In this document: positions 51,497-60,461 of the stretch, one piece after another
How the letters are laid out: every line of letters starts with the position of its first letter
Numbering within the stretch: position 1 is the stretch's first letter
Program-made: the position numbers and the translations under genes
From: Fuscovulum sp.
Lineage (GTDB): Bacteria; Pseudomonadota; Alphaproteobacteria; Rhodobacterales; Rhodobacteraceae
Reading direction: 5' to 3'
DNA: 64,000 nucleotides
Assembly (NCBI GenBank): GCA_035192965.1
Contig: CP136571.1
Span: 2,748,501 to 2,812,500, forward strand
Notes under the pieces: model-generated
Database searches by the model: none
Seen by the model: only the letters and a program-made list of their open reading frames with translations
What the model was told of the DNA's origin: nothing

Positions 51497-52708
51497 ATGC
51501 AAAGACGCGACGCCCTCCGCCTTCTCGCCAGCCTGCCCGTCTTTGCGGGGTTTTCGACAAAAGCCCTTGCTGAAGAATGGGATAGCATCCTGGAACAGGC
51601 CAAGGGGCAGACGGTCTACTGGCACGCCTGGGGCGGCGATCCCAAGATCAACGATTTCATAACCTGGATCGGCGACACCGCGATGGAACGCCATGGGGTC
51701 AGCCTCGAACATGTCAAACTTGCCTCCACCGCCGATGCTGTCGCCCGCGTTCTGGCGGAACAGCAGGCCGGGCAAACCACGGGCGGCGCGGTCGATCTCA
51801 TCTGGATCAACGGCGAAAATTTTGCCGCGATGAAGGCGCAGGGTCTTCTCTTCGGTCCCTTTGCGGAAACCCTGCCGAACTGGCCGCTGGTCGATACAGT
51901 GGGCAAACCCGCCACGGTGACCGATTTCACCTTGCCGACGGGGGGATATGAATCCCCCTGGGCCATGGCGCAACTGGTGTTCGAATACGACACCGCCCGC
52001 CTTGCCAGCCCGCCCACAACCCTTGCCGCGCTGGCCGATTGGGCCATCGCCAACCCCGGCCGCTTCACCTATCCCCAACCGCCCGATTACCTTGGCACCA
52101 CCTTCCTCAAGCAGGTCGCCTATGGCGTGATGGCCGATCCCACCCTCCTGCAATCCCCGGTGGATGAGGCGGCCTATGACACCCAGACCGCGCCGCTCTG
52201 GGCCTTTCTCGACCGTCTCCACCCGGCGCTCTGGCGCGAGGCAAAGGCCTTCCCGCAGAACGAACCCGCCCTCGGCCAGTTGCTGGCTGATGGCGAGGTC
52301 GACATCGCTTTCGCCTTCAACCCCGGCCGCGCCAGTGCTGAGATCGCCGCCGGAACCCTGCCCGACACGGTCCGCACTTTCGTGCTCGATGGGGGCACCA
52401 TCGGCAACGCCTCCTTCGTCGCCATCCCCTTCAACGCCGCACATCAGGCGGGGGCCATGGTCATGGCCAATTTGATCCTGGATCCCGAAGTGCAGGCCCG
52501 TGCGCAGGATCCCGCGATCCTCGGCTTCCAGACGGTGCTGAACATTCCGGCCCTCGCCACTGAGGACCGCGCCCGGTTCGACGCGCTGGAACTTGGCATC
52601 GCCACCCTGTCGCCTGCCGATCTCGGCCCTGTCTTGCTGGAACCGCATGCCAGCTGGATGACACGCATCGCGCAGGATTGGGCCGCACGCTACGGGGTTG
52701 CCCAGTGA
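51497..52708 (+). CDS. ynjB: YnjB-family ABC transporter binding protein
   Basis: 403 residues. A twin-Arg-like or Sec signal (MQRRDALRLLASLPVFAGFSTKALAEE) is followed by QTVYWHAWGGDPKINDFITWIGD, characteristic of YnjB. The RRDAL start fits a Tat-like RR but lacks the full consensus. YnjB is a family of periplasmic binding proteins related to iron/thiamine types; the ligand is not established. First gene of the operon; the permease start overlaps its stop (GTGA). Start at 51497 is preceded by CAAGGATACC. Confidence 0.9.
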   Translation: MQRRDALRLLASLPVFAGFSTKALAEEWDSILEQAKGQTVYWHAWGGDPKINDFITWIGDTAMERHGVSLEHVKLASTADAVARVLAEQQAGQTTGGAVDLIWINGENFAAMKAQGLLFGPFAETLPNWPLVDTVGKPATVTDFTLPTGGYESPWAMAQLVFEYDTARLASPPTTLAALADWAIANPGRFTYPQPPDYLGTTFLKQVAYGVMADPTLLQSPVDEAAYDTQTAPLWAFLDRLHPALWREAKAFPQNEPALGQLLADGEVDIAFAFNPGRASAEIAAGTLPDTVRTFVLDGGTIGNASFVAIPFNAAHQAGAMVMANLILDPEVQARAQDPAILGFQTVLNIPALATEDRARFDALELGIATLSPADLGPVLLEPHASWMTRIAQDWAARYGVAQ

Positions 52709-54387
52709 CAGCCGCAGGGTCACGGGGCTGGCTGCGGCTGGCCCCGCCCCTGACGCTTGGCCTGATGGCCGCCCCGGTCGCTGCCGGGCTGGCAGGAACT
52801 GCCCTTCCTGCCCTGCGCGACGGCGCCGCCGCCTTCACCACATTGGCCGAATGGCCCGGCCTTCCCCGCGCGGCAGCCCTGTCCATCGGCACCGGCCTTG
52901 CCTCCACCTTCATCTCTCTCGTCCTCACCCTGCTCATCCTTGCGGCCTTTGCGGGCACCACCACCTTCGCCCGCATCCGCCGGATGATCGCGCCGCTCCT
53001 GTCCGTGCCCCATGCCGCCGCAGCGCTGGGTCTGGCCTTCCTGATCGCGCCTTCAGGCTGGATCGCCCGCACCCTCTCACCCTGGCTGACCGGCTGGGAT
53101 CAGCCCCCCAACCTCTTGATCCTGAACGATCCTTACGGCATCTCCCTGACGCTTGGCCTGATCGCCAAGGAATTGCCCTTCCTTCTTCTGATGGCCCTCG
53201 CCGCCCTGCCACAGATCGACGCCGACCGCCGCCTCGCTACAGCTGCCACGCTGGGATATGGCCGCCTCGCGGGCTTTGCCCTCACCACCCTGCCCGCGCT
53301 CTATGCCCAACTGCGCCTGCCGGTCTATGCGGTGCTCGCCTATGGCATGACCGTGGTCGACATGGCGATGATCCTCGGCCCCTCACTGCCCCCCACCCTC
53401 TCCACCCAGATTGTGCTCTGGATGGCCGAGGCCAGCCTGATGCAGCGCGACACCGCCGCCGCCGCTGCCCTGCTACAATGCGCGCTGGTGCTGGCGGCGC
53501 TCGGTTTCTGGCGGCTGGCAGAGATCGCAGGTCGCCGCCTGCTCATCGCCATGGCCTTCCACGGCCAGCGCTATGCAGGCCTTGACCGCCCCGCCGCCGC
53601 TGCCGCGCTCACCGCCACCCTTGTCACCGCAGGCAGCCTGACCCTTGGCCTCGCGGGCCTTGCCCTGTGGTCCGTCGCCGGGTTGTGGCAGTTCCCCGAC
53701 GCCCTTCCCGCAAGCCTGACGCTGCGCAACTGGGCCACCGCCCTGCCCTCGCTCAGCACCACCTTCAGCACGACCCTTGCCATCGCGACCATCGCCACGC
53801 TGATCGCCCTCGCCCTCACCCTCGCCTGTCTTCAGGCCGAGGCGCAGCTGCGCCTCACCCCCACCACCCGCGCGCTGACCCTGCTCTATCTGCCGCTTCT
53901 GGTGCCGCAGGTGGCCTTCCTGCCCGGGCTGCAAGTCATCGCCTTCTCCACCGGGGTAGAGGGGCATCTTCCCGCCGTCGCCGCCGCGCATCTGATCTTC
54001 GTGCTGCCTTACGTCTTTCTCTCCCTCGCCGGGCCCTTCCGCGCCTGGGATACCCGCATCGCCATCAGCGCCGCCACCATGGGCGCAACGGAATCCCGCA
54101 TCTTCTGGCGCCTGCGCCTGCCCATGCTGCTCGCCCCGGTGCTGACGGCCTGCGCGGTGGGCATCGCCGTCTCTGTCGGGCAATACCTGCCGACGCTGCT
54201 GATCGGTGGCGGCCGCATCGAAACCCTCACGACCGAGGCGGTGGCTCTCTCCTCCGGCGGCAATCGCCGCCTGATCGGGGCCTATGCGATGCTGCAACTG
54301 GCAGTGCCCGCATTGGCCTTTGCTGCAGCCCTCGCCTTGCCCGCCCTCATCTGGCGCAACCGCCGCGCCATGCGGGGGCTGGCATGA
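52705..54387 (+). CDS. ynjC: YnjC-family ABC transporter permease (double unit)
   Basis: 560 residues, about 12 membrane segments in two permease halves (coupling loops RRLATAATLGYGRLAGFALTTLPALYAQLRLPV in the first, ISAATMGATESRIFWRLRLPMLLAPVL in the second). The GTG at 52705 overlaps the stop of ynjB and is preferred over upstream non-ATG starts. With YnjB and YnjD it forms a complete importer. Confidence 0.9.
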   Translation: MTAAGSRGWLRLAPPLTLGLMAAPVAAGLAGTALPALRDGAAAFTTLAEWPGLPRAAALSIGTGLASTFISLVLTLLILAAFAGTTTFARIRRMIAPLLSVPHAAAALGLAFLIAPSGWIARTLSPWLTGWDQPPNLLILNDPYGISLTLGLIAKELPFLLLMALAALPQIDADRRLATAATLGYGRLAGFALTTLPALYAQLRLPVYAVLAYGMTVVDMAMILGPSLPPTLSTQIVLWMAEASLMQRDTAAAAALLQCALVLAALGFWRLAEIAGRRLLIAMAFHGQRYAGLDRPAAAAALTATLVTAGSLTLGLAGLALWSVAGLWQFPDALPASLTLRNWATALPSLSTTFSTTLAIATIATLIALALTLACLQAEAQLRLTPTTRALTLLYLPLLVPQVAFLPGLQVIAFSTGVEGHLPAVAAAHLIFVLPYVFLSLAGPFRAWDTRIAISAATMGATESRIFWRLRLPMLLAPVLTACAVGIAVSVGQYLPTLLIGGGRIETLTTEAVALSSGGNRRLIGAYAMLQLAVPALAFAAALALPALIWRNRRAMRGLA

Positions 54388-55037
54388 CAGGCACGCTCGA
54401 TCTGCAAAACCTTAAGATCACCTTGGGCGACCGCACGCTGGTCGACCTGACCCTCGCCATCCCGGCAGGCCAGATCGTCACCATCATGGGGCCATCCGGC
54501 GCGGGCAAGTCCACGGCGCTGGCCGCCATCACCGGAACGCTTGCCCCCGGCTTTCGCATGTCGGGCCGTATCATGCTGAATGAAAAAGACATTTCCGCCC
54601 TGCCCACCCGCGCCCGCAGCATCGGCCTGCTGTTTCAGGATGCGGTCCTGTTCCCCCATCTGTCGGTCGGCCAAAACCTTGCCTTCGCCCTGCCCGCCCC
54701 GATCCGGGGGCGCGCGAACCGTCAGGCGCGCGTCGATGACGCGCTTGCCTCGGCGGGGCTGGCAGGCTTTGCCAACCGCGACCCGGCCACCCTGTCCGGC
54801 GGCCAGAAGGCCCGCGTGGCCCTTCTGCGCACCTTGCTCGCTGAACCTTGCGCGCTGCTGCTGGATGAACCCTTCTCCCGCCTTGATGCCGACCTGCGCG
54901 CCCAGATCCGCAGCTTTGTCTTCGACCGCGCCGCACAGGCGGGCATCCCCACCCTGCTTGTCACCCATGATATCGAAGACGCCCGCGCCGCCGGCGGCCC
55001 CGTCGTCGACACCTTCGGCAACCCGCTGCCACCCTGA
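54384..55037 (+). CDS. ynjD: YnjD-family ABC transporter ATPase
   Basis: 217 residues. Walker A GPSGAGKST, Q-loop FQDAVLFPHLSVGQN, signature LSGGQKARVALLRTLLA, Walker B ALLLDEPFSRLD, and H-loop VTHDIEDA are all present. The ATG overlaps the permease stop (ATGA). Completes the ynjBCD set. The short C-terminus ending VDTFGNPLPP fits YnjD rather than larger iron-type ATPases with TOBE domains. Confidence 0.93.
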   Translation: MTGTLDLQNLKITLGDRTLVDLTLAIPAGQIVTIMGPSGAGKSTALAAITGTLAPGFRMSGRIMLNEKDISALPTRARSIGLLFQDAVLFPHLSVGQNLAFALPAPIRGRANRQARVDDALASAGLAGFANRDPATLSGGQKARVALLRTLLAEPCALLLDEPFSRLDADLRAQIRSFVFDRAAQAGIPTLLVTHDIEDARAAGGPVVDTFGNPLPP

Positions 55038-55107
55038 CATGCGCCCCCTCCCACGACCCTGCCTCGCGCGCTAGACTGTAGTCTGCCCCCCCTGTTCAGG
55101 TGCCCCA

Positions 55108-55578
55108 ATGTCCCGCCTTCCGCTGATCCTGACCCTGCTCCTCGCCCTCGGCCCCGCGCAGGCCATGGCTTGCCGCCAACCCGACGGCGCGGCAGGCATG
55201 GCAGACGCCACCCTCTCTGCCATCAATGCCGAACGTGAGCAGCGCGGCATGGCCCCCCTCAGCCCCGATCCACGCCTGACCGACGCCGCCCTCGCCCATG
55301 CCTGCGACAGCGCCGCGCGCAACCGGATGAGCCATGACGGCAGCGATGGCAGCGATCTCGGCGACCGGGTAAAGCGGGAAGGCTACCGCTACCGCGCCAT
55401 CGCCGAAAACGTCGCCGCAGGCTACCGGACGCCCGGTTCCGTGGTGCAAGGCTGGATGACGTCCTCAGGCCACCGCCGCAACATCCTCACCCGCAACGCC
55501 CGCGACGTGGGCCTCGGCATCGCCACCGCCGGCGATGGAACCCTGCATTGGGTGCTGAACCTGGGCACCGAACGCTAG
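55108..55578 (+). CDS. Secreted CAP/SCP-domain protein
   Basis: 156 residues with a signal peptide (MSRLPLILTLLLALGPAQAMA). The mature part is a CAP (SCP/PR-1) domain: INAEREQRGMAPLSPDPRLTDAALAHACDSAARNRMSHDG (metal-binding His), IAENVAAGYRTPGSVVQGWMTSSGHRRNIL. Function of bacterial CAP proteins is mostly unknown; envelope or extracellular roles are assumed. It follows the importer operon by 70 bases and is bounded by an inverted-repeat pair. Confidence 0.88.
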   Translation: MSRLPLILTLLLALGPAQAMACRQPDGAAGMADATLSAINAEREQRGMAPLSPDPRLTDAALAHACDSAARNRMSHDGSDGSDLGDRVKREGYRYRAIAENVAAGYRTPGSVVQGWMTSSGHRRNILTRNARDVGLGIATAGDGTLHWVLNLGTER

Positions 55579-55595
55579 GAAAACCCATGCCAACT

Positions 55596-55693
55596 CACCT
55601 TGGCCCAAATACCCAATTCTGCCCGCTCAACCCGCGCAACCTTGCGGCGCCTGCGCCTCTGAAACGCGTCGCATGGGTATTTTTGCCAAGGTG
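55596..55693. repeat. Inverted pair of intergenic repeats, copies 5 and 6
   Basis: Copy 5 (55596-55615) and copy 6 (55674-55693) are 20-base inverse complements with only two mismatches, enclosing a 58-base loop. They could form a long stem-loop between the ends of two convergent genes, the CAP protein and the EnvZ-like kinase, and so serve as a bidirectional terminator. Confidence 0.8.
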
Positions 55694-55713
55694 AAACGGC
55701 AAAGGCACGCCCA

Positions 55714-57030
55714 CTAACGGGCAAGCAGCAATTCCGCCTTCAGCCCGCCCAAAGCCTCACTCCGGCCCAGCCGCAATTCGCCGCCATGGCTGCGGGCGAT
55801 GTCTGCCGCGATCGACAGGCCAAGCCCCACCCCACCCCCCCGGTTCGGATCGCGCGCCGCGTCCAGCCGGCTGAAAGGCACCACCGCCTCGGCCCGCCGC
55901 GCCGCAGGAATGCCCGGCCCGTCATCCTCTACCGTAAAGCGCAGCCAGTTCGTCCCCATCTCCAGCGTCACCTGCGCCTGCTTGCCATAGCGCAACGCGT
56001 TGTTGACAAGGTTTTCCAGCGCCCGCGTCACCGCCTGCGGACGCAGCGGCACAGCCTGCACCCGCCCCGGCTGGCGAAACTCCACCCGCCCGCCGATCCG
56101 GACCGCATTCTCCACCACCCGCTGCGCTAGCGCCGCCGGATCCACAGGCTCCACCGCCTCGGTCGCATCCCCACGGGCAAAGGACAGGAACTCATCCACC
56201 AGCCGCTCCATCTCGGCCACGTCCCCCAAAAGGGCCTGCGTCTCCTCATCCTCGGGCAGCATCGCAAGGCCAAGCCGCAACCGCGTCAGCGGCGTGCGCA
56301 GATCATGGCTCACCCCCGACAGCATCAATGTGCGCTGTTCAATCTGCCGCTCGATCCTTGCCCGCATATCCAGAAACGCATGTCCCGCCGCGCGCACCTC
56401 TGTCGCCCCACGCGGGGTATAGGGGATCACCTGCCCCTTGCCGAACGCCTCTGCCGCCAACGACATGCGGGCAATCGGGCGCAACTGATTGGACAGGAAC
56501 AGATAGGCGATCACCGTCATCAGGGCCGAGGTGACGATCATCAGCACCAGCAACTGATGCGGATTGGTGGCCGACATCCGCGCCCGGTTCACCGTCACCG
56601 CCAGATCACCCCAACGGGTCGGCAGATGCAGCCGCACCAAACCATCCCCCTCGATCAGATCCACCGGGGCCAGCGCCGGGAACTCATCCCGCAGCGTCCG
56701 GATCACCACCCGCCCCGACAGGTCCAGCCATTCCGTCCGGTCCGCCTCGGGCACCGCATCGCGCGACGGCAACGCCACCCGCAGATCCAGCGGCCCGCTC
56801 AGCGCCATCAGCCGCGCCGCCGCCGCCGCCGCGCTTTCCGCCGCCTCGGCCTCATCCAGCAAAAGCCGCAACTCAGCCGCCACCCCACCGGTCAGCTGCT
56901 GCGTCACCCGCTCGAAATGACGCTGGATGAACGTCACCGACACGACCAGCTGGATCGTGACAATCGGCACGATCAGGATCAGGGCGGCGCGGCCATAAAG
57001 ACCACGGGGCAGGAAGGACTTGCGGGCCAT
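55714..57030 (-). CDS. EnvZ-like sensor histidine kinase
   Basis: 438 residues: first membrane segment at 14-36, a periplasmic domain of about 120 residues, second segment at 160-182, HAMP domain (RPIARMSLAAEAFGKGQ), HisKA with phospho-H242 in SGVSHDLRTPLTRLRLGLAM, and HATPase_c with NLVNNALRYG, DDGPGIP and GGVGLGLSI. This is the EnvZ/OmpR-type layout (the HDLRTPLTR box is EnvZ-like). No response regulator is adjacent on either side. The start at 57030 is chosen to place the first membrane segment correctly. Confidence 0.93.
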   Translation of the reverse strand: MARKSFLPRGLYGRAALILIVPIVTIQLVVSVTFIQRHFERVTQQLTGGVAAELRLLLDEAEAAESAAAAAARLMALSGPLDLRVALPSRDAVPEADRTEWLDLSGRVVIRTLRDEFPALAPVDLIEGDGLVRLHLPTRWGDLAVTVNRARMSATNPHQLLVLMIVTSALMTVIAYLFLSNQLRPIARMSLAAEAFGKGQVIPYTPRGATEVRAAGHAFLDMRARIERQIEQRTLMLSGVSHDLRTPLTRLRLGLAMLPEDEETQALLGDVAEMERLVDEFLSFARGDATEAVEPVDPAALAQRVVENAVRIGGRVEFRQPGRVQAVPLRPQAVTRALENLVNNALRYGKQAQVTLEMGTNWLRFTVEDDGPGIPAARRAEAVVPFSRLDAARDPNRGGGVGLGLSIAADIARSHGGELRLGRSEALGGLKAELLLAR

Positions 57031-57079
57031 AGGACCAGAGCCTAGCCTGCCCCCCGCCCTTAGGGAAGAGGACGCCGCC

Positions 57080-57979
57080 ATGCCATCGCCCGACAAACCC
57101 TTCCCCCGGCCTGACAGCCAGCCGCGCCTGCGCACCATCCTCGCCCCCAATGCCGCGCCGCTCACCTTTCGCGGCACCAATACCTATATCCTCGGCTCCG
57201 GGCGCGTCGCCGTGATCGACCCCGGCCCTGACCTTCCCGCCCATCTGGACGCCATCCTCGCCGCCCTTGATCCGGGCGAGGCGGTCAGCCACATCCTCGT
57301 CACCCATCCCCACCGCGACCACTCCGCCCTTGCCCCGGCCCTGGCCGGCGCCACCGGCGCCCCGATCCTCGCCTTCGGCACGGCGACCGAGGGGCGCTCC
57401 CCTCTGATGCAAAACCTTGCCGCAGCCGGGCTGACCGCTGGCGGTGACGGGTTGGACCTCGCCTTCCTGCCAGACCAGCGGCTAGGGGATGGCGAAACAC
57501 TCACCGGCCCCGACTGGCAGGTCACCGCCTTGCACACCCCCGGCCATCTGGGCAGCCATCTGTGTTTTTCCGCCGGGGCCTGGCTCTTTTCCGGCGATCA
57601 TGTGATGGGATGGAGCAGTTCGGTCATCTCGCCCCCCGATGGCGACATGCGCAGCTATATGGACGCGCTGCACCGGATCGACCGGCCTGACTGGGCGCTG
57701 TTCCTGCCCGGCCATGGCGATCCGATCCCCAATCCGCGGGCCCGCGTCCGCACGTTGATTACCCACCGACGCGACCGCGAGGCACAGATCATGGCCGCCC
57801 TGTTGCGTGGCCCGGCCGATGCCGAAACCCTCACCCGCCAAATCTATACCGACCTTCCGCCCGCGCTCCTGCCCGCCGCGCGCCAGAATGTTCTGGCCCA
57901 CCTTCTTGATCTGCAAGAGAAAAACCAAGTCTCCGCCCCCACGCCCCTGCACCCGACCGCACGCTTTCACCTGATCTGA
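57080..57979 (+). CDS. LACTB2-like MBL-fold metallo-hydrolase
   Basis: 299 residues. The motif THPHRDH (H76, H78, D80, H81), then HTPGHLGSHL and FSGDHVMGW, mark the MBL fold; a C-terminal winged-helix-like region (about 245-299, LTRQIYTDLPPALLPAARQNVLAHLLDLQ) is the BLACT_WH domain seen in LACTB2 endoribonucleases. Bacterial members are often labelled beta-lactamase-like without proof; RNA or nucleotide hydrolysis is possible. It is divergent from the kinase gene (49 bases between starts). Confidence 0.88.
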   Translation: MPSPDKPFPRPDSQPRLRTILAPNAAPLTFRGTNTYILGSGRVAVIDPGPDLPAHLDAILAALDPGEAVSHILVTHPHRDHSALAPALAGATGAPILAFGTATEGRSPLMQNLAAAGLTAGGDGLDLAFLPDQRLGDGETLTGPDWQVTALHTPGHLGSHLCFSAGAWLFSGDHVMGWSSSVISPPDGDMRSYMDALHRIDRPDWALFLPGHGDPIPNPRARVRTLITHRRDREAQIMAALLRGPADAETLTRQIYTDLPPALLPAARQNVLAHLLDLQEKNQVSAPTPLHPTARFHLI

Positions 57980-58049
57980 CGCAGCACATGCATTTTCTGC
58001 CGTTAGCCCCTTGCCGCCCCCAAACACCCTTGCTATACGGCCCACGTGT

Positions 58050-58124
58050 TCCGGCGTAGCTCAGCGGTAGAGCAGTTGACTGTTAATCAATTGGTCGTAG
58101 GTTCGATCCCTACCGCCGGAGCCA
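58050..58124 (+). tRNA. tRNA-Asn (anticodon GTT)
   Basis: 75 bases including encoded CCA. Acceptor TCCGGCG pairs with CGCCGGA; D-arm GCTCAGCGGTAGAGC; anticodon stem TTGAC/ATCAA... with loop containing GTT; T-arm GGTTCGATCC. GTT reads Asn codons. Confidence 0.96.
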
Positions 58125-58742
58125 AAAATCCAAAAAGATCAGCTACGCGGCCTCCAGCAATTGCTGGATAGGGCTGTTTTAAGCTTACCTTGTCCCCTCG
58201 GATGTCCTGATTTCCAGACGACCGCGCTTTGAAGACATGAGCGCGGTTGCCTGCATCGCTCTGTCTGAAGGGCCGCATCTGTCCCCGCCCCCTTCGCCCT
58301 CCGCAGTCGCCTCATCCTGTCGTGCACCGGCGGTCTTACACCCACAGCGTCCTACCCGCTCCACGCGCAAGCGGCGATGGACAGGATGTCTGCATCCGCA
58401 GACGAAGCGATCGCTATCCTCACCACTCCGCCCAACGAAAAGCCTACTTCCGCCGGGCATACATACCTTTGACAGGCCCCGGTGCCTTCTGTGGGGATGA
58501 GCGGCCCCACCCGCAACACGCCTTAAAGTTGCCACAGTGATTCGCCGCATTTGGCGCCCTGCAAAGGCCTTCCCGGAAGGCCCGGTCGCGCGGCTGGAAA
58601 CAATTGTTAACGCCGCAGCGCATAGGTGCCGGATCACGCATAAACCCCAGCAATTTAGGCGAAAATTTGACAGCATTAAGACATATGACCTACCCAAAAG
58701 TGGCAACACGATGGCACCCCCCATCTCATTCAAAGGTCGAAC
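58125..58742. other. 618-base gap after tRNA-Asn without a gene
   Basis: No convincing frame on either strand. It contains a 16-base perfect palindrome TCCAGCAATTGCTGGA (58153-58168) 28 bases after the tRNA, and TTGACA (58667-58672) about 70 bases before the coiled-coil gene. GC content is a little lower than average. No integrase or direct repeat of the tRNA end was found, so an integrated element is not shown. Confidence 0.6.
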
Positions 58743-60359
58743 ATGTCCCGCTCCATCGCCCCCCTTTCGGTTCTTTTCCTGTCCTGCGCCCTGCCCTTTG
58801 CCGCATCCGCCGCAACTCCAACCCGCGACCTGTGCCGCATCGCAGAGCTTGACCCCGCCAGCTTCATGCAGCGCCCGGATTTCGCCGAAAGCATCCTGCG
58901 CATGTCGAACAGCTGCCCCAAGGTCGCCCTCGCGCTGACCAACGTCGCCACCGGTTCCATCGTCGGAACCGTCGATGATGGCGGCAATGACAAGGCACAG
59001 GGCGGCAAGCAGGGCCCGGATTACAGCGATCTGCTCGACCGTCTGAAAGTGGCGACCAAGAACCTCGACACCGCCACCGCCAATGTCGAAAAGGCGCAGG
59101 CAGCACTCAACCGGACCGTTCGCAGCGCCAAACAGGCAGGCCTGTCCGAAGAAGACCTGCAAGCGCTCTACGCGCTGAACGGCGAAGACGGCGACCGCCG
59201 CGTCCTGCCCGATTACACCGCCGCCAAGCGTGATGCGCTGGCAAGCTATGTATCGGCCCGCGACCGCCTCGCCGCAGCCGAAGAAAAGCTGGATCAGGCC
59301 AATGACCGTGCCCAGCCTCTGGTGCAAAAGGCGCTGGAACTGGCCGGCAAGGCCAGCGTGGCCGAGGAAGACCTCGCCAAGGCGCTCGACGGTCTGACCC
59401 GCGAAGAACGTCAGGCGATGCTCGAAAAGACCCTCGCCGATGCCAAGCAGTCGGTGGCCGATCTCGAAACCCGCATCGCCGCCAACTCTGCCGATTTCGA
59501 TCAGGCGACCAAGGCGCTGAAATCCGCGCTGAACAACAAGCATTACCAGCGCGCCTTGGAAGAGTTCGAAGAAGAGCAAGAGGATTTCGCCAAGGCCGAA
59601 CAGCGCTATCAGGACCGTCTGGCCCGCGATCCCTCCTGCAAGGGCGGTGATTGCCGCAGCGCCAAGAAAAAGGCCGAAGAAGCCGCGGAAGATATGGCCG
59701 ACGCGCAGAAGGACCTCGCAAAGATCGAAAAGGCACTCGATCTCGAAGGCCTGAGCGTGGCTTACAACCAGACTGCGGCGGCGCTGGCGGCTGCACAGGC
59801 TGATCGGGCGCTGGCAGAACAGAACGCCGAACAAGCGGCACGTCAGGCCAAGGAACTGGCCGATCTGCTGTCGGCAGCGGCCGATGCGCTGACACAGGCC
59901 AATGCAGCCTCGCAAGAAGCCCGTGACGCAACGGCGGCAGAAGAAGCCGAAGTTGTCGCCGCCCGTGCCGCACTGGAAGTGGCCTTGGCCAACGCCAATG
60001 CCGCGCTGGAAGGTAGCGCTGAAGAACAGGCCGCGCTGGACGCCGTCCATGCTGCGAAAGAGGTTCTCCGCACAGCACTGGACTCGCTCGGTGCCGCACA
60101 ATCCGTGGCCGAAGAGCTGACCACCGAGGTCGCGGAAATCGAAAAGGCCCCGGCAGAGGTGACAGAGGCGGCCGAAGGTCTTGAAACGGCTTCCGAAGAA
60201 GGCGACGCCGCCAAGGATGCCGCCCTCGAAGATCTCTACGATGCCGGTGACGCCATCGTTGACTACCACGAGGCCGAAGGCGACCTGCGCGATGCGCTGG
60301 ATGCCGACAAGCCGGCAGAAGACACCACTGCCGAAGCCCCGGCCGAGCCGAACACCTGA
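58743..60359 (+). CDS. Secreted Ala/Glu-rich coiled-coil protein, unknown function
   Basis: 538 residues. A clear signal peptide (MSRSIAPLSVLFLSCALPFAASA, cut near 23). The N-terminal region has C31 and C58. Residues about 95-480 are almost uninterrupted heptad-like helix, rich in Ala, Glu, Lys, Asp and Gln (for example SYVSARDRLAAAEEKLDQAN and AQKDLAKIEKALDLEG), broken near 300 by SCKGGDCRS, which could be a disulfide hairpin. An acidic C-terminal tail ends the protein. No membrane helix or catalytic motif. Codon use is milder in GC than the neighbours. Periplasmic or surface structural role is likely; I recognise no family. A strong terminator follows. Confidence 0.85.
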   Translation: MSRSIAPLSVLFLSCALPFAASAATPTRDLCRIAELDPASFMQRPDFAESILRMSNSCPKVALALTNVATGSIVGTVDDGGNDKAQGGKQGPDYSDLLDRLKVATKNLDTATANVEKAQAALNRTVRSAKQAGLSEEDLQALYALNGEDGDRRVLPDYTAAKRDALASYVSARDRLAAAEEKLDQANDRAQPLVQKALELAGKASVAEEDLAKALDGLTREERQAMLEKTLADAKQSVADLETRIAANSADFDQATKALKSALNNKHYQRALEEFEEEQEDFAKAEQRYQDRLARDPSCKGGDCRSAKKKAEEAAEDMADAQKDLAKIEKALDLEGLSVAYNQTAAALAAAQADRALAEQNAEQAARQAKELADLLSAAADALTQANAASQEARDATAAEEAEVVAARAALEVALANANAALEGSAEEQAALDAVHAAKEVLRTALDSLGAAQSVAEELTTEVAEIEKAPAEVTEAAEGLETASEEGDAAKDAALEDLYDAGDAIVDYHEAEGDLRDALDADKPAEDTTAEAPAEPNT

Positions 60360-60385
60360 TCCTGTAGCGGGATAACCAACGAAGT

Positions 60386-60411
60386 GGGGCGCAGGATCAC
60401 TCCTGCGCCCC
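60386..60411 (+). terminator. Terminator after the coiled-coil gene
   Basis: An 11-bp stem GGGGCGCAGGA/TCCTGCGCCCC with a 4-base loop, 26 bases after the stop, followed by CAATCTTTT. Good intrinsic terminator, usable by the coiled-coil gene. Confidence 0.85.
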
Positions 60412-60461
60412 CAATCTTTTCGCCGCCAGTAAGTCGGCCCTGGTCAGTAGGCCCCGGTCAC

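Noticed and set aside
58050..58742. tRNA-Asn as an attachment site of an integrated island
   Set aside because: No integrase gene and no direct repeat of the tRNA 3' end were found within the window; only the location is suggestive.
58185..60269. A 694-codon minus-strand frame opposite the coiled-coil gene
   Set aside because: Cys/Phe/Gly-rich translation that mirrors the Ala/Glu codons of the plus-strand gene; it crosses the non-coding gap and has no ribosome site.
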